From the NCBI GenBank assembly GCA_028456385.1, contig JALNQF010000029.1, positions 124,001-188,000 of the forward strand: a DNA stretch of 64,000 bases, given 5' to 3'. Position numbers and translations under genes: made by a program. The notes under the pieces were generated by a model. That model worked only from the letters and a program-made list of their open reading frames with translations. It was not told where the DNA came from and searched no databases. Shown here in pieces: positions 9,907 to 22,513 of the stretch; the first letter of the stretch is position 1, and each line of letters starts with the position of its first letter. The DNA comes from Ophiosphaerella korrae. Lineage: Eukaryota; Ascomycota; Dothideomycetes; Pleosporales; Phaeosphaeriaceae.

Positions 9907-12563
9907 ATGAGCTTTACCATGTCATCAGCGTCAGCTTCTCCCGGCAAAAACACATCTTCTATGGTGTTGCCAACCCATGTGGACGGCTTCATCGATCTCA
10001 AGGTTTTGGCCGACATCCACCAAGCTCTTTGCATGAGTGTTCTCGATGACGACCTCGAGTTGGCCGCGTGGGTGAAAGATCACTTCCTATTCGAGCCCAT
10101 CACTGGAGAGGGCCGTGAGATTCGGACATCCGAAGGCTTTTCTAAACTTGACCGGGCTTATCGCAGGGTTCGCTTGCTTACTAACAAGGCCCAAGACAAA
10201 TGGCCATTCTACGACAAGACTTGGAAAAAGATGTCCAGTGCTACTGTAATGAACAACGCGCGGGGTGAAGCGTCCCCGGGAGTGAGCTTGCCTGGCATGA
10301 ACACTGAATCGCTTAACTCGCTAGTTCGAACTGACTACAGTGCACACAAGGGTGAGTTTACCAATACTAATAGAAAATGTTAGAGGAATAAACTAACTCT
10401 CTGCAGGCGAAGCTTCTGCGTCACCCGGATTTGTCCCTTCCGCCACCTACAAACCTGCCAGGCAGCAGTCGCAACCCCAGCTACATCAAAACTCATTTGC
10501 GAGTCCAGTTCTGAATACATCTGATCCCATCCCATCCGCCTGCCAATATCAGATAGAAGACATTTCGCACGCCGATGATACTTTCAAGGCCCAAGAGCAA
10601 CAGGGGTTGGTACAGGAAGCGCATTCTGATTCCCTCTCCAAGTCGGATCCCGCAACAAACTCAGGTATGTTTTATCCACACAGATGCATAATTTTGCATG
10701 CCGAAGTTTTTCAAAGACGTGCTATTATCATCAATTTTGCTCGTTTCCGACAGCTATAAATCACCGCTAACCAATACACCCAAGGCCATTTGCCGCACTC
10801 TGAAGTTGGCAACAGCGCTCGAGCTGAGTCTATCTGCCTTGGGGCTGAGACCGCCCAGGCGCTATCGGAAGAGTCTTTCAAGATGCCTATGGAAATTGCA
10901 GACATGTCAGACACAATCCAAGATGGTATTTCACTCCAGCCAGCCACTGGCCATACTGAATGGAACATCGGTCACGTCAAGGTTCGTGGTCCAGATGGTC
11001 GCTACATACCCAAGAACAAGGCTTCACCTAGCTCGGCAGCTTCTTCTCGAGCGACAGGCATTGCTAGGCCAAAGTCGGCTATAAAGCGTACGTGTATTTT
11101 CTTGTTCTAACGAATTCGCGTATCATGTCATGCTAATGTTTTGCAGCGAAAGTCAGCAAAGATACTGTATCAGATGCGGAGGAAGAACACGGAATCGATA
11201 TGACACCTGCGTCGGTCACTTTGCACGATGAGATTATGGTTGATGCGCCGCAGACGCCTGTCCAGGCTGTTCACAGCAAGTTGCTTGTTCAAGCTGGTAA
11301 GTTTTCGATTTGTTTTCTGAGATTACGCAATCATATTGTCGAGCTTGGAGTTGACAAAGGACCATGCTAACTAAAGAAGGCCTCAACAGCGAGAACGCTC
11401 TTGCAGTAGATGACACAACTCTTGTAGTGCATGCTAATAATGACGTGGATAAGGCGAGTGACAGTTCGATGAGTGAACGCACCAGCGCATATCTTTCTAC
11501 AGTTTCCAGTGGCAGGGCCTCAAGTGGTATATCTATTCATCTTATACATAAACTTTGAAAACTAATACTAGCAGAATCTCTTCAAAAATTCACTCTTGCC
11601 GCGGAGTCAGACCCGGTATTTTCAAACCTCGATAGGCTTCCTCCGAGTTCTTTCCGGAAGCATAAGCGCAAGAGCGAGGCTGAAATGCCTGAAGGGTCTA
11701 AGCGCAAACGTGGTAGGCCCCGATTGTCAGAACAGCGCAAGTTAGCCGCGGAAGCAGATGAGAAGAAAGATCGAGAAGAGTCAGCGACGGTATCTGAACA
11801 ACCAGTCGTAGTAGAAGAAGTCTCTAGAGTGGAAACACGCCGCACTACCCGCCGATCTGCTGCCATCAAGCCCGAACCCATCACACCCGCAAAGATTATA
11901 TCTGCGAAGCCTGTTTCTAAGAAGGCGCATAACCAAGTAGAGGAGGAAAAGGATGAAAATAGGATGGATGTCGATGAAGAGGAGCAGGCTCTCGAGTTGG
12001 AGGAGCTTGTTGTTAATAGGCTTGCGCCAACAAATCTGGTTAAGCTCAAAATACCCTCTATGGCTAAGATGCCATCTCAGCTATCCATATCGCTTCGCAA
12101 GGACCTTACAGGAAAGGCAAAAGCTGATCGGCCTGTTCACGACTTACGCAAAATGCGCGCTCCATCGAAACGATCTGGCCAGCAGACAGCAGTGCATGAA
12201 CTTGACGACGCTCTCCACACTGTATCCAATGGTACCAGTCAGGGCGCTTCTAAAGCAGAGGCCAAGCCTACTTCCAGCGCACCTGAAGAACTCACATCAG
12301 CGCAAACGTCGCCAGTGACCAACAACTCAACGCTCGGTACATCTATCGATGATCATAGCGGCTCCACCAGCCCCGGAAAGATCGAGTATCTCGCCCGCGT
12401 TCACACCTCGAATGGCATCGTCGAATTGCCCATCGAACTCGAAAACTTTAAGGAAGAAGCTGAGCTCATCCACAAATATGCAGATTGGATGAAGGCAGAG
12501 GGTGGGAACCAGATCCCATATAGCACGTTCAAGTCGATTTACGGAATCGCAAAAAGGGGCTAG
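9907..12563 (+). CDS. AT-hook chromatin-type protein, six exons
   Basis: Exons 9907-10351, 10407-10664, 10785-11087, 11147-11296, 11377-11526 and 11575-12563 join in phase to give 764 aa. The N-terminal 110 residues form an apparently folded, Trp/aromatic-containing region (THVDGFIDLKVLADIHQALC onward) that I cannot assign. Residues 150-440 are disordered. A canonical AT-hook sits early in exon 6 (KRKRGRPRLSEQ), preceded by a basic stretch, which implies binding to the minor groove of AT-rich DNA in the nucleus. A conserved-looking C-terminal tail (IPYSTFKSIYGIAKRG) closes the protein. The start is the ATG at 9907; upstream the frame has only a TTG. Exon 5 has tandem AAG-AAG acceptors. The exact function is unknown. 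Confidence 0.72.
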
Positions 12564-13348
12564 GTCTTTAGGGGGTAAGGTATATTTGCGTGATAGCAAT
12601 TTATTCCACAGTAAAAAGGGGTTCTAGGCTTCGGTAGGTAGCATGGGGGCAAGTCTAGTATACCGCACCACGATCGATAGCTCATAGGCGTCCATTCGTA
12701 GATTGACGTTTTACACCTCGAATAAAGCTGTTTAAGCTGTAACCTGTGTTCGGAACTTCTAGTCCATTTTTCATATAGCTTCCCTTTCTAGCTTCATTGC
12801 GTCATCAATAGTCAAACCTGCTCCAGTACTTCAGTACGAGTTCAGCTTTCAGCGCATACTGACGTCCAGTGACATACGAGTATTTCTCCAAGCTAGGCAA
12901 TGAGCCCACGGCAACAAGTGTACGTAGGGTTGAGGACAATACGGTCTCTCTTATCTAAGGACAATGGATCTTATTCCTAAGAGCAAACGCTCAAGAATCT
13001 CAACTTGACCGGGAAATCACGGAGATGTCCGGGACGACATATAAAAAATTTATCTGTGGAAAATTAGGTTCTGATGTCATGAAAAAGAAACCCTGGATCA
13101 ATTTTATTTTTTTTGGGGGGGGGGGGGATTTCACAACGTGGCAAATTCAAGATTCTTTGAGAGAAGATTGGTTAAGAGGGTTAAAGTACCCCCGATAGTC
13201 TCTATCGTTCGAAGGTATGGAACATGGTTCGGCAATGCGCTAGATCCTCCTCCCGGCTACCAGACATATATATATATACTTAGGACTTGCCACGTTACCA
13301 AAGCTTCCATTGAACTTTCTCATCATATTCATCGTCAATACAAGCATC
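12564..13348. other. Intergenic region with homopolymer tract before the secreted-protein gene
   Basis: About 780 bp without a supported gene. It contains an A/T run followed by an 11-nt G run at about 13104-13128. A TATATATATATA element at 13265-13278 lies about 75 nt upstream of the start codon of the small secreted protein and is a good TATA box candidate. Confidence 0.5.
13265..13278 (+). promoter_or_regulatory. TATA-like element of the small secreted protein gene
   Basis: An alternating TA run (ATATATATATAT) lies about 75 nt upstream of the ATG at 13349, a spacing that suits a fungal core promoter with a short leader. It is assigned by position only. Confidence 0.4.
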
Positions 13349-13627
13349 ATGAAGGTTTTTAGCTTCCTACTTGCCTTTGCATTCTCCTCGGTCGTTGTCA
13401 AGGCCAACGACCAACCAAAAAACACAAAAATTTGTAATGAAAAATCCAAAGGATCTCTCGCATGTGGTATTTAAGAGGCTTCGGAAAGACTTCTGGTATA
13501 GGCTAATTCCACAGACTCTCATGTCTTGACGCCCTGGACGATTGAGCGTTGTGACGGCCGCAAGTGGCGCACAATTAGACAATGTGAACTGCATGAAGAA
13601 TGTGAGCTACCTTTTACCTCTGTGTAG
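13349..13627 (+). CDS. Small secreted cysteine-containing protein (effector candidate)
   Basis: Two exons (13349-13466 and 13515-13627) separated by a 48-nt intron with GT/AG ends and a GCTAAT branch-like site encode 76 aa. The first 19 residues (MKVFSFLLAFAFSSVVVKA) form a textbook signal peptide with a cleavage site after VKA. The mature part of about 57 residues is polar and has five cysteines: one in KICNE, one in SLAC, then ERC, RQC and EEC. The C-terminal half has the pattern W-x-I-x2-C-x4-W-x-x-I-x2-C-x5-C, reminiscent of small secreted proteins of plant-associated Dothideomycetes. The joined frame has no stop and the splice restores phase exactly. Secretion is a strong inference; an effector role is only a hypothesis. 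It is flanked by gene-poor DNA. Confidence 0.68.
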
Positions 13628-15714
13628 CGAGTCCGAAGAGTCACTGATTATTTGGAAAGGCGACATTGACAGAATTTTCGACCCGGAACTCTCTCCAGAT
13701 CCTTTCCATCGCTTTTGTCGTCTGAATTAGGTTTTAGTGACAGCGGTTCGCTTTGAAAAAGGAAAAATTTAACGGAGTTGGTAGTTTGGGTTATATTTGA
13801 TTGCTGTCATTCTGGGTCGACGTTGCAATGGTAACGGTTCAATATCTGGGGGCATGACGGCCGCTTTGATAGAACTGGTAGTAATGCAACCAAACGTTGA
13901 ATCATGGATATCCTATAAGGTAGTAATGTTGTTGATACGATAACTATTATTGCATGATGAGATCATATGAAGTCAAATCTTACTGCTGTACTAAAATGCC
14001 CCATCCTTAGTCATTGAGCTGTGTGAGAGTGTTGAAAGAGTTGCGAGGTCTCTTATCATTTTTGGCTCGGACTTGACACGACTACGCCGTTAGTCACCAG
14101 GCCCATCTAATAAGAGTTGTGTGGTAATGCTGTAAACCATCTGCGGGTATGTGGTTCGCAAGGGCCTTTGCCGCGCGTTCTCTTGGGCTAGGACTGCTCT
14201 TTGATTCGACAGATTTGAGGGATAGCTGCGACATAGTAACATTGGAGGCCCAGTACAACCAATGGTAGCTAGATCAATTTCACAGCTCATATGCAAGGGA
14301 CCAGATGTGGAGGTGACATCGTACACCTGTGTGGTGAGAATGGTTGGTATAAGCTTTGACTGCTGCTGCTGCTGCTGCTGTAAATGAGGGTTTCACATGA
14401 GAGAGACTACCAGAAACACTGAACAAATCCGCAAGTTCTTCATTTCCAGTAGCAGAACTGACCTACGCTCACAAGCTGACATTAGACAGGATTGCTTAGC
14501 GTGCTGACTGCAATGCATTTACTAGGCGCTTTGGGCAGTGTCGCATTCTTGCAACCCTGGGCAGGCGTACTTCCCTTGGCTTCATGCTCTCAAGCCAAAG
14601 GCTTCTCTCCTACGGTGTTACCGGGCTGAAACCTATTCCTTCAAATTATGCGACCTAGACACGGAGAATTACGTGGTACAGCTGGCCAGTTTGCATCGTC
14701 TTTGACGGCGTCCTTGCCGCAGTTCCTCCCACTTTACTACTTTGTATCTCTCGTACCAGGATCTCGTACTAGGAGATGACAACGCGACGCAGCCTCGTCA
14801 ACAGTTTCTCGAAGTAGATGCAGCGAACCTGTCGGCCCTATATGCGTCGAGTCAGCCCATCCGCATTAGTCCTAGCCAAGTTGTCGAGCGGGCTGCATGA
14901 ACACCATCCTCGTATTATTCCCGGAGATTCAATGACCCGTGCTCCCTACCCACGCCAGGGCGCCGGGTCCCACGCATGGGTAAGCTCTTCGGAACATATG
15001 CAAAGTTCTAGAACACCCATCTGGCAGATTCTCCGATCTTGGTTGCGCATGGAGGCGAGAAGAAGCAGCATCATCATCATCACCACGTCGCAAGGTCTTG
15101 GGCATCCCCATAGGCATGGAAAGGTAGTAACACGGTGGTAAATTGCGGTGCCGTATGGCTTTCGATAGTTCGAGCAATTGGGATAGACTTGCGGCCTGGC
15201 CCTCGGTAGCGGAGGAGGCAACGGAAACTCGAAACAAGCCGCAACACCCGCCCAATCAGCAACCCTGGGCATATGTTCAACATAAGCCGGTTGGCAACGA
15301 CCCCCTTCGCTTGCACCATTCGACTGCGCTGGATATCCGCTAAGGCTGCGGGTCGTGGGGTGGTGGCTCCCGTTATTCAGCATGTGGCGATCCAGACGAG
15401 CGCCATCATGACTGGCGTTTTCGTAAGTCTGCGAGTCCGCTCACAAACGAGGGTCCTGCGTGCATTACACGCTTGGCCAACAGTGGAGCCCTGATCCGTC
15501 CTTATAGCCGCAGCTGTTAGTTACCTATATAGCGGACGATTGCCGGTGATTGCGATATGTTGCGCAACCGTTCACTTGTTCCCACGCCCCAGGGTCCTTG
15601 CATCTCACTTTTTTGCCTTACGTCCAACGGCTTTCCTGGCCTCTGGGCCTCTGAGTCGTTTCCTACCGACCGCTTCCGCGCGCCTAATACAAAGAGCTAG
15701 GATAATTGATAAAG
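13628..15714. other. Gene-poor stretch of 2.1 kb
   Basis: No supported gene. It contains a (CTG)7 microsatellite at about 14361-14381. The open frames between 14090 and 15540 overlap on both strands without any domain or signal peptide and look like chance frames in GC-moderate DNA. The final 200 bp should be the promoter of the carboxylesterase gene. Confidence 0.45.
14361..14381 (+). repeat. (CTG)7 microsatellite
   Basis: Seven tandem CTG triplets in non-coding DNA; a possible polymorphic marker. Confidence 0.85.
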
Positions 15715-17608
15715 ATGAAGGTCCTTGGGAGTGTGATAACGGGTGCGCTGCTCGCGGGGGTTGGTGTGAGCGAACCGATTCCACGGCTTGCTGCAAGGAA
15801 CACACCATCTGTCGACCTGGGCTACTCAGTCTATAGTGGGAGCTATGATGCGGCCAACAACGTCAATGTCTTCAAAGGGTACGGCTCTCATCATTTGACG
15901 GCCATTGAAAAATAGTATTGACGCGCCATTGCAGAATTCGATATGCTGCTCCACCGCTAGGAAAGCTCAGATGGGCTGCACCCCAGGCTCCAGCAACCAA
16001 CCGGACGGCCACGATTGCAGCGACCAGCAACCCACCCTTTTGCCCGCAGACTGGGGCTTCATCTAAGACACCTGCTGTGTATGGATTCGTTTCTGCCCTC
16101 GGAGACGAGGACTGCCTGTTTTTGAATGTGTATGCGCCTGCGAACGCGAAGGACCTGCCAGTTTTTTTCTGGATTCGTACGTTCATTCTCTCTATTGACT
16201 TGAACTTGACTAACACCTATCAGATGGTGGAGGTCATAATCTGTTTAGCATTACGGATCTCGACCCTACTGAAATCATGAAGCAAAATAATAATGGTTTC
16301 GTCGGTGTGATTATCCAGTACCGCCTTGGTGCCTTCGGCTTCCTTGGAGGGGATGATGTTAAACAGGACGGCGTGCTGAATGCTGGTTTCCTCGACCAGA
16401 ATTTCGCCCTCAAGTGGGTGCAATCCAATATTGGAAAATTCGGTGGTGACCCGAGTAAGGTCACAATTGCAGGCGAAAGCAGTGGAGGCGCGTCTGTACT
16501 CTACCAGGCAATGGCCTATGGCGGCAAGCAAAAGGAGAATCTTTTCAATAACGTCATTACTGCAAGCCCGTGGTTCCCAGGACAGTACAATTATAACGAT
16601 GCCACGACAGAGAAGACGTATGACGCCTTTTCTGAGGCTGCTGGGTGTTCTGTGGCTAAGGACACCCTTGCTTGCCTCCGCAATCAAAATTCAACAATTC
16701 TCCAGAAGGCAAGCCAAAAGGTCAGCGAGGCTGGTCCATTCGGTACTTTTGCCTTCATTCCGGTAACAGATGGATCTTTCATCAAAGAACGTCCCGTTCA
16801 GCAGCTCCTCTCAGAGGCTGTGAAAGGCAAGCGTGTGCTAGCTGGCAACATGGCGAACGAAGGTGTGCCACTCGCACCGCCTACCACAAAGACACTCCAA
16901 GATTTCAGGGACTACATCGACATCACGTTCCCCCAGTTTTCCAAGTCGGACAAGGCCGCGCTCGAAAAAGCCTACTCGTACCCTGGCGACACCGAAGATG
17001 TGAAGCCCAACGCAGCCCGCTACGCCACCAATGGCCTAACCGGGCCCACAGCCAACTACCAGAGCGAGTTCGCCACCGGGCAAGCCCAGCGCGTCATGAA
17101 CGTCTTTGCCGAGTACGCTTTCGTTTGTCCCGCCAACTGGGCCGCAAGTGCCTTTTCTCAGGGCTGGAGGTACCAGTTCAGCGCTCCCCCAAGCTACCAC
17201 GGCTATGACTTGCAAGCACTCTGGTCTGGCACGCTTACCCCCGGCGCGTCCTTCAAGCACGCATTCCGCAAGATCTGGGGCAACTTCATCATCAATAATA
17301 GCCCTGTCATCTCCATCGAGGATGCCAAGGGCGGCGTATCAAACTCCACCGTCCCTGCTGCCGATGGGTATGGCGTAAAGGACATCAAGTGGCCGCAATG
17401 GGACGCCGAGAAACCCACGCTCCTGAATCTCAACGCGACCGGCGGTGTTGTAAAATTTTTGAAGCCAACGGAGGATCTGTATTACAACGTGTATAGTGAC
17501 CCCGGCGTCTCGAATGTGATTTCTCTCGCAGACGCATACGAATGGGAGGGTGGCCGCGGAAAGCGATGCGAATTCTGGGAAGACATGGCGAACAAAATAC
17601 CATATTAG
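15715..17608 (+). CDS. Secreted type-B carboxylesterase/lipase
   Basis: Exons 15715-15878, 15935-16176 and 16224-17608 give 596 aa. A signal peptide covers residues 1-19 (MKVLGSVITGALLAGVGVS). The alpha/beta-hydrolase fold follows: FKGIRYAAPPLGKLRW, EDCLFLNVYAP, the oxyanion motif HGGGH (split by intron 2), and the nucleophile elbow GESSGG at about residue 221. The catalytic His is probably in YHGYDLQ, matching the family's HGxDL motif, with an acidic partner between. Such enzymes hydrolyse carboxylic esters outside the cell; the substrate cannot be told from sequence. Family length is 530-600 aa, so it looks complete. The start at 15715 is the first ATG of the frame. Family assignment is firm. 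Confidence 0.9.
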
Positions 17609-18416
17609 TGCGAAAACTTCGATACCTAATGTTCTGAATATAATGTCTACTATCCGCTTCGACCTTCTCTATAATTGCATGTTCTGGTGCAGCGCAATGT
17701 TTACCCCTGCTCCTAGCACATTGCACCATCATGATCTACCTTGCCTCCCACGTGCATACTGGAAAACTGGTAGGCTAATCTGAATGCTGGTGACTGTCAC
17801 GTTGTGTGAATCGACCGTGCATGGTCGTCCGGATTGGGATGCATCTCGCTTACCCATACCCTGGCACTGCATGGGAAGTGTTTACCGGTCAGCTCATGCT
17901 CGCAAGATGTGGTTCGTGTGGTTCGTGGGGACAACATACAGTAACACGTGTTTTGTGCCTAGGCGAGTGAGGGGTTCCGAAGTCAAGTTTTGGATGCCGC
18001 TCTAGGTGGTGTTACATGGGTCAAACCAATCGATCATTTGTGTTGCTCTTGGAATGTATTGAAAATTGAACTAAGCGCCAAATATACTACAGAGTTTGCA
18101 CCATGGGATATCAATAGAAAAATAAAATAAAACTCAGAATCTTTTATGCCCACGGTGTAGATTCCTGAGCTCATACAATGCTAATGTACGTCGTTGCTGA
18201 AATCGACCCTAACTTGAGATGTTGTGTGCATGAAACCGTGACTGTCCGTACGTACTTTGGTAACTAAAGTCTTGATGCAATGCTCTTGAACTCCAAATGC
18301 ATCCATGCACTCATAACGTCGTGAAGCCACTCTTTCCGGCTGGGGAAAGACCATGTTGCGCCGAGAGGACGCCATACCTGTTGAAAACTGTTGGAAAATC
18401 ATTGTCTGCCGTCTCT
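17609..18416. other. Intergenic region between convergent genes
   Basis: About 800 bp between the 3' ends of the carboxylesterase (+) and the rhodopsin-domain protein (-). No coding signal was seen. Confidence 0.5.
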
Positions 18417-19740
18417 CTATCGCCTCACGTTCCAGACGGTCTTCTTCATGCCTGCTTTCAACTGGTCTTCTTCGATGACCACTGTATTTGGCTCGTCACC
18501 GTTCAAACGCTCTACTGTCGTCCAAATATTTGGATCTGGCTTCTGACTCTCCATGCTCTCCAGTCTGTGAAAGTCACGTGCGCCAGGATCGTTGGGACCA
18601 TCTTGGAGTGTCCTTATCGCGCTATCATTCCGTGTTCTGTCCATCGTTGTGATACCCAGCATATGTATGATGCGACTACGGCGAGATCCAGAGCCGATCG
18701 TGCGGGTACTGGAATGGGGTGCTTTATGGAGGCTATCGGGTGCGCGGTTTAGTGCCCGATACTTGCGAATCATGTGCCAGACGATGGGGAGATTGGTGCA
18801 GAGGATGCCACCAAGAGGCTCATAGACGGAGTATGCGCCGAGGGGCACATAGTACCAGGTGAAATCTGCACTACCACGGCCCAGAACAACAGTGAGCCTA
18901 AGAGAGGATACAACGCAGGTTCTGTAATCGGATATCGTCAGTTCTATAGACTCGAAGTTGAAAGATTCAACGCAAAAATGAGAACCTACGCAAGACCAAG
19001 ACAGAAGATGAGACTGATAATCAGCTTCCTCTTTGTTTGCAGCTGTAAATGCCAAATTATGGGAATTGGCATTAGGAATATCCAAATATCGGTAATTAGG
19101 TTGGAAATGTTTGTGAAATATACAAATGTGACCATTTGCAGACATTTCCCCTTCACCGAGACATCCCAGTAAGCATGGAGCGGTCGGCAAGCAAGAAATA
19201 GCGTGACGGTTATGCCAATACCCCACGCGATAACAAAGGTGGCCGTCGCGCAGACAACCGTGCGAAATATGGTATGGACGAAGACGCGATAGTAGAAGGC
19301 GAGGATACCAAGTTTTACCAAGACGAGAGCCAGGTCGTAGAAATGGCTGAAGACATAATCGCCCTTCCGCACCATCATTTGATCGTACGGAGATACGACG
19401 TTAACGTGTCGGCCCATGCCATGGGGAGGACCTGGTGGTTGTATTAGCCATGGTATGGTACCTATCGATAAGACGGCTGGTTTGGTCGAACAGCACAATA
19501 CGTACCATATCCAAGGCCAGCGGTGCATTGCCCGATCACACAAAGCGTCGCCAAAAGGATTAGGTAGTCGTCGAGCGTGATCCCATTTCTACCGAGTCGC
19601 TTTGCCCAGAAGCGCAATGAGGTGCTGATCGTAACAGTCACAATGGGCACGGAATACAGCCAATGGATTTGATAGACTCGTGATTCATCTTTATGTGCTT
19701 CCAGGTAGGCTAGTTCCTCTGGGGTGAATGGGGACCCCAT
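18417..19740 (-). CDS. Fungal rhodopsin-domain integral membrane protein
   Basis: Exons 19506-19740, 18990-19431 and 18417-18921 give 393 aa. Seven hydrophobic segments fill residues 20-290. Family landmarks are LRFWAKRLGRNGITLDDYLI near the N-terminus, the conserved CRPLHAYWD loop with GKCLQ, and SADFTWYYVPLGAYSVYEP followed by GGILCTNLP. This is the Pezizomycotina-specific family annotated as integral membrane or SAT4-like, to which the Pth11-type fungal receptors are related. Ligand and function are unknown for most members. The C-terminal 110 residues are a cytosolic, basic and disordered tail. Both introns are in phase with GT/AG ends. Confidence 0.88.
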
Positions 19741-20880
19741 TTCTCATAATGGGGTCTTGAGGATGTTGACGAGTGAAGAGAAAGGCTGGAACGTGGAGCA
19801 CCACTTCTCACGGCTTCCCGAGCCCGCGATAGGTGGGTCGACCAACGTTTAGGAGGTGCGGGATACCCGGAAAGGCTGAGTCAGTTAAGCACACTTATCG
19901 CGCCAGCAGGTCGGTTTTGTGTGCTTGTGGTTGGGAGGAGACAAATGTGAGGAACGGCAGAGCGTGCGATGAGCCCACTCACGGATCCACACAGCGCCGA
20001 TAACATTATTGATGGCTCGAAGTTAAGACCACTAGGCTAGGCATTGATTGCTGGCCCGCCCTCCAAAATAGCCAGCGCCACCGTGCTTTTTAGTGGCGCC
20101 GACCAGGTATCAGCGAGCTTATTTAGCCTAACTCAAATACTCGTTCTCCGGACATGGACTGGTTGTCCAGGGCTTTGAGAGCTGTCCAGTCGAAATGGGT
20201 GCATGTAATTCATATGCAACCACAATCTTCCGAGTTGGTGGCGCGCCTGATCCTCATCGCTCGCTACTAGATCTGCACAATCACATGGCTTCAGCTGTAT
20301 GCCTCTCAGAGGAAACGAGCAATGCCTGAAAGGTAAATCATTATCGTTCTGCTCTAATACCCAACCGAATACAGCCGCGGCTTCGGCCTTCGTATGGAGA
20401 GACTGTCATGCGTGCCCCTCTTTCGCGCAGGGCCGATTAATGCTGTGGCGTTTCTTAGCCCTCCCAACTCGTTCCTATGGGCATTGTGGCAACTTTGTAG
20501 CATAGGACTAAATTCAATCGCACATCATTGTAAGACTGATAATTCAACATATAGGACCTTTAAGCACGCGTGGTTGAATTTAATGGGCCCAGGGCCAGTG
20601 ATCCTCCCTCCTGCTTGCAGAACTCGGTTCGGGCCGAGTAGACAAAACCCGGCCCACTCACCAGGTGCTATCGTGCCGGACATGCATCCCTGTATTGTTC
20701 AACCTCCGTGTCGGTATAATTAATATTTGGTACTGTATCGACCTTACGCATTGCTGCTAATGTGTCATCCCACCCGCTTCCTCTGCACTATGCGTGTACT
20801 GCATATGATGACTTCAAAAGCTATACGCCATCATTGAATCGATAGTCATGATCCCACCGCTTTGAAAGTAAGCTGCACAT
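19741..20880. other. Intergenic region of 1.1 kb
   Basis: Nothing supported. It contains the promoter of the rhodopsin-domain gene on its left side and the 3' end of the dioxygenase gene on its right. Frames at 20299-20723 lack family features. Confidence 0.45.
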
Positions 20881-21980
20881 TCAACTTGCGTACGCTTTGC
20901 AACTTACCTTGTCCCACGGCTTACTCGCGTCAACGAACCGCAGATCAGTGCCAACGCGGATGATATTATTCGGATCATGATTCATAGTCGAGGCATGGAT
21001 GGCGTAAGGAGCATGTAGTACAACATCACCAGCTGCGTATTCCGTCGCCAGCCACCTTCTCCCAACATTTTCGGAATATTCTCGAGGTCCTTCGGAGCGA
21101 AAATCAGTCAGTTCGTGTCGGCATGCAGCTCATACAAGATCGGCCTACCATCTGCGAGCAGTCCTGTGGACAACATGTTCTGATTGAAGGCATTCTTACT
21201 TTCTTCCTCCGTAAGCCCACTCTCTCTCGCTTTTCGAGTAAAGTCTGTTTCAATGTCTTGTCCAAGGACATACCCTAAAGGCTCGTTAGGCAATAAGATT
21301 TACTCTACCTAAGTCATCTTACCTTTCTCGAGATATATAAGGCCACCGCCTGTCAGACTAATATCACCTATAGGGATCCATGCTGTGACGCTCGTTGGTT
21401 CTCCGTGGCGTAAGAAGATTTGATCATAATGTACGCCTATTGCTTTATTCCCCGGAGTATTATTGCGAAGAAGGCTTCTCCGAATGCCTAAGGTGTTGTC
21501 GCCCCAGCCTGTCATATGAGCGATGAAGCTCTTGAGCACTGGATGCTTGCAGAAGGTCTCTTTGTACCAGTCTGCATAGTGCGCCTCAAGAGCTAAGTCA
21601 ACAAACTTCTGAGCAGTTTCAGCCCCCGGTCGCCCATTGGCCCCTGCTGCACCAGCTCCAATACCTGGAAAGTCAGCAGCATCTTTCTCTGGATCGAATA
21701 TGCCCTCTACTGGTTGAGTTCCAGGCTTGAGCACCCCGCTTGGGCTCAGCATTTTGAAGTACTCCTCGCGCGCTCTCAAGACATCTTCTCTTGGAAGCAA
21801 CCCTTTCAGAAAAATGTATCCGTCCTCATTATATCTGCGCCGGATCTCCTCTAGAGGCAGGCCAGGAGAGGACTTTTTTAATTCAGCAACTTGATTGGGT
21901 CGAAGCAGTCCATCGTTCACGAACAATTTCTCGCCGTGTAAACTTGATTCATGTTGTTCTGAAGTAAGCGCGTGGGGCAT
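20881..21980 (-). CDS. Phytanoyl-CoA dioxygenase (PhyH)-family enzyme
   Basis: Exons 21323-21980, 21149-21274 and 20881-21089 give about 330 aa. PhyH-family enzymes are Fe(II)/2-oxoglutarate oxygenases. The double-stranded beta-helix is visible: the HxD pair in IGVHYDQIF, the distal region DVVLHAPYAIHASTMNHD, and the 2-oxoglutarate-binding Arg in NIIRVGTDLRF. The N-terminal RRYNEDGYIFLKGLLPREDV is the usual opening of the fold. The last residues are uncertain: the frame runs from PWDK through a donor-like GTAAGT to a TGA at 20881, while an alternative 35-nt intron would be too short. It diverges from the Zn(II)2Cys6 gene at 22514 across 533 bp. Natural product or fatty-acid hydroxylation is possible; the substrate is unknown. 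Confidence 0.85.
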
Positions 21981-22513
21981 AGCTGTTTAGAGCCTTTGTA
22001 CTGCTATGAGATGGATGGAACAATCAAGCAAGACGCAAGTATTGACAAAGAGTACGGTACTGAGGTAAGAGGTGATCTCTAGAGCGTAAAATCAAAGCAG
22101 CATGGGGATTCCGTACATGGTGTAATATATGCGACATCATGCCAGCTCAGGTCACGCTGTAGCGAGCATCAAGCTCGGTAGGGGAGAATCTCCTCGTCTG
22201 GATGCCACCAAATGTGGGGTAGATTAGCGGGGTCGAACAACTGCGCGACTGGCAAGCTTTTCGCCTTGGCTAGCGACCCATCGTAAATATCTCTGCCCAC
22301 TAAATCGCGACGCATCATTGGTTAGACTGTGATCATTTCGGCAAGAATTTCTAGTATGGGAACTGCTTGCATGTTTTTTATCGCGAACGATCACTTTTAC
22401 GCGATCGGTCTGTCAAACCTGCAATCGTTAGTTAGCGGTCGTGCACCACGTGGGTAAATTCACTTCGACTGTATCGCATTCCCGCCGCATAGTGCCTTCA
22501 GAGATTGTGACAG
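21981..22513. promoter_or_regulatory. Shared divergent promoter of dioxygenase and Zn(II)2Cys6 genes
   Basis: 533 bp between the start codons of the PhyH-family gene (-) and the transcription factor gene (+). It contains several CGATCG-like and CGG-containing short motifs (22380-22440), the kind of triplets bound by zinc-cluster proteins, but no clean CGG inverted pair was confirmed. Joint regulation is inference from the arrangement. Confidence 0.4.

Noticed and set aside
13104..13128. Long G run as a possible G-quadruplex or assembly gap
   Set aside because: A single homopolymer run with no further G-tracts; most likely a simple repeat prone to sequencing error.
20873..20907. 35-nt intron near the end of the dioxygenase gene
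   Set aside because: Shorter than other introns here (41 nt or more), and splicing would not keep the expected frame; reading through to the TGA at 20881 is simpler.
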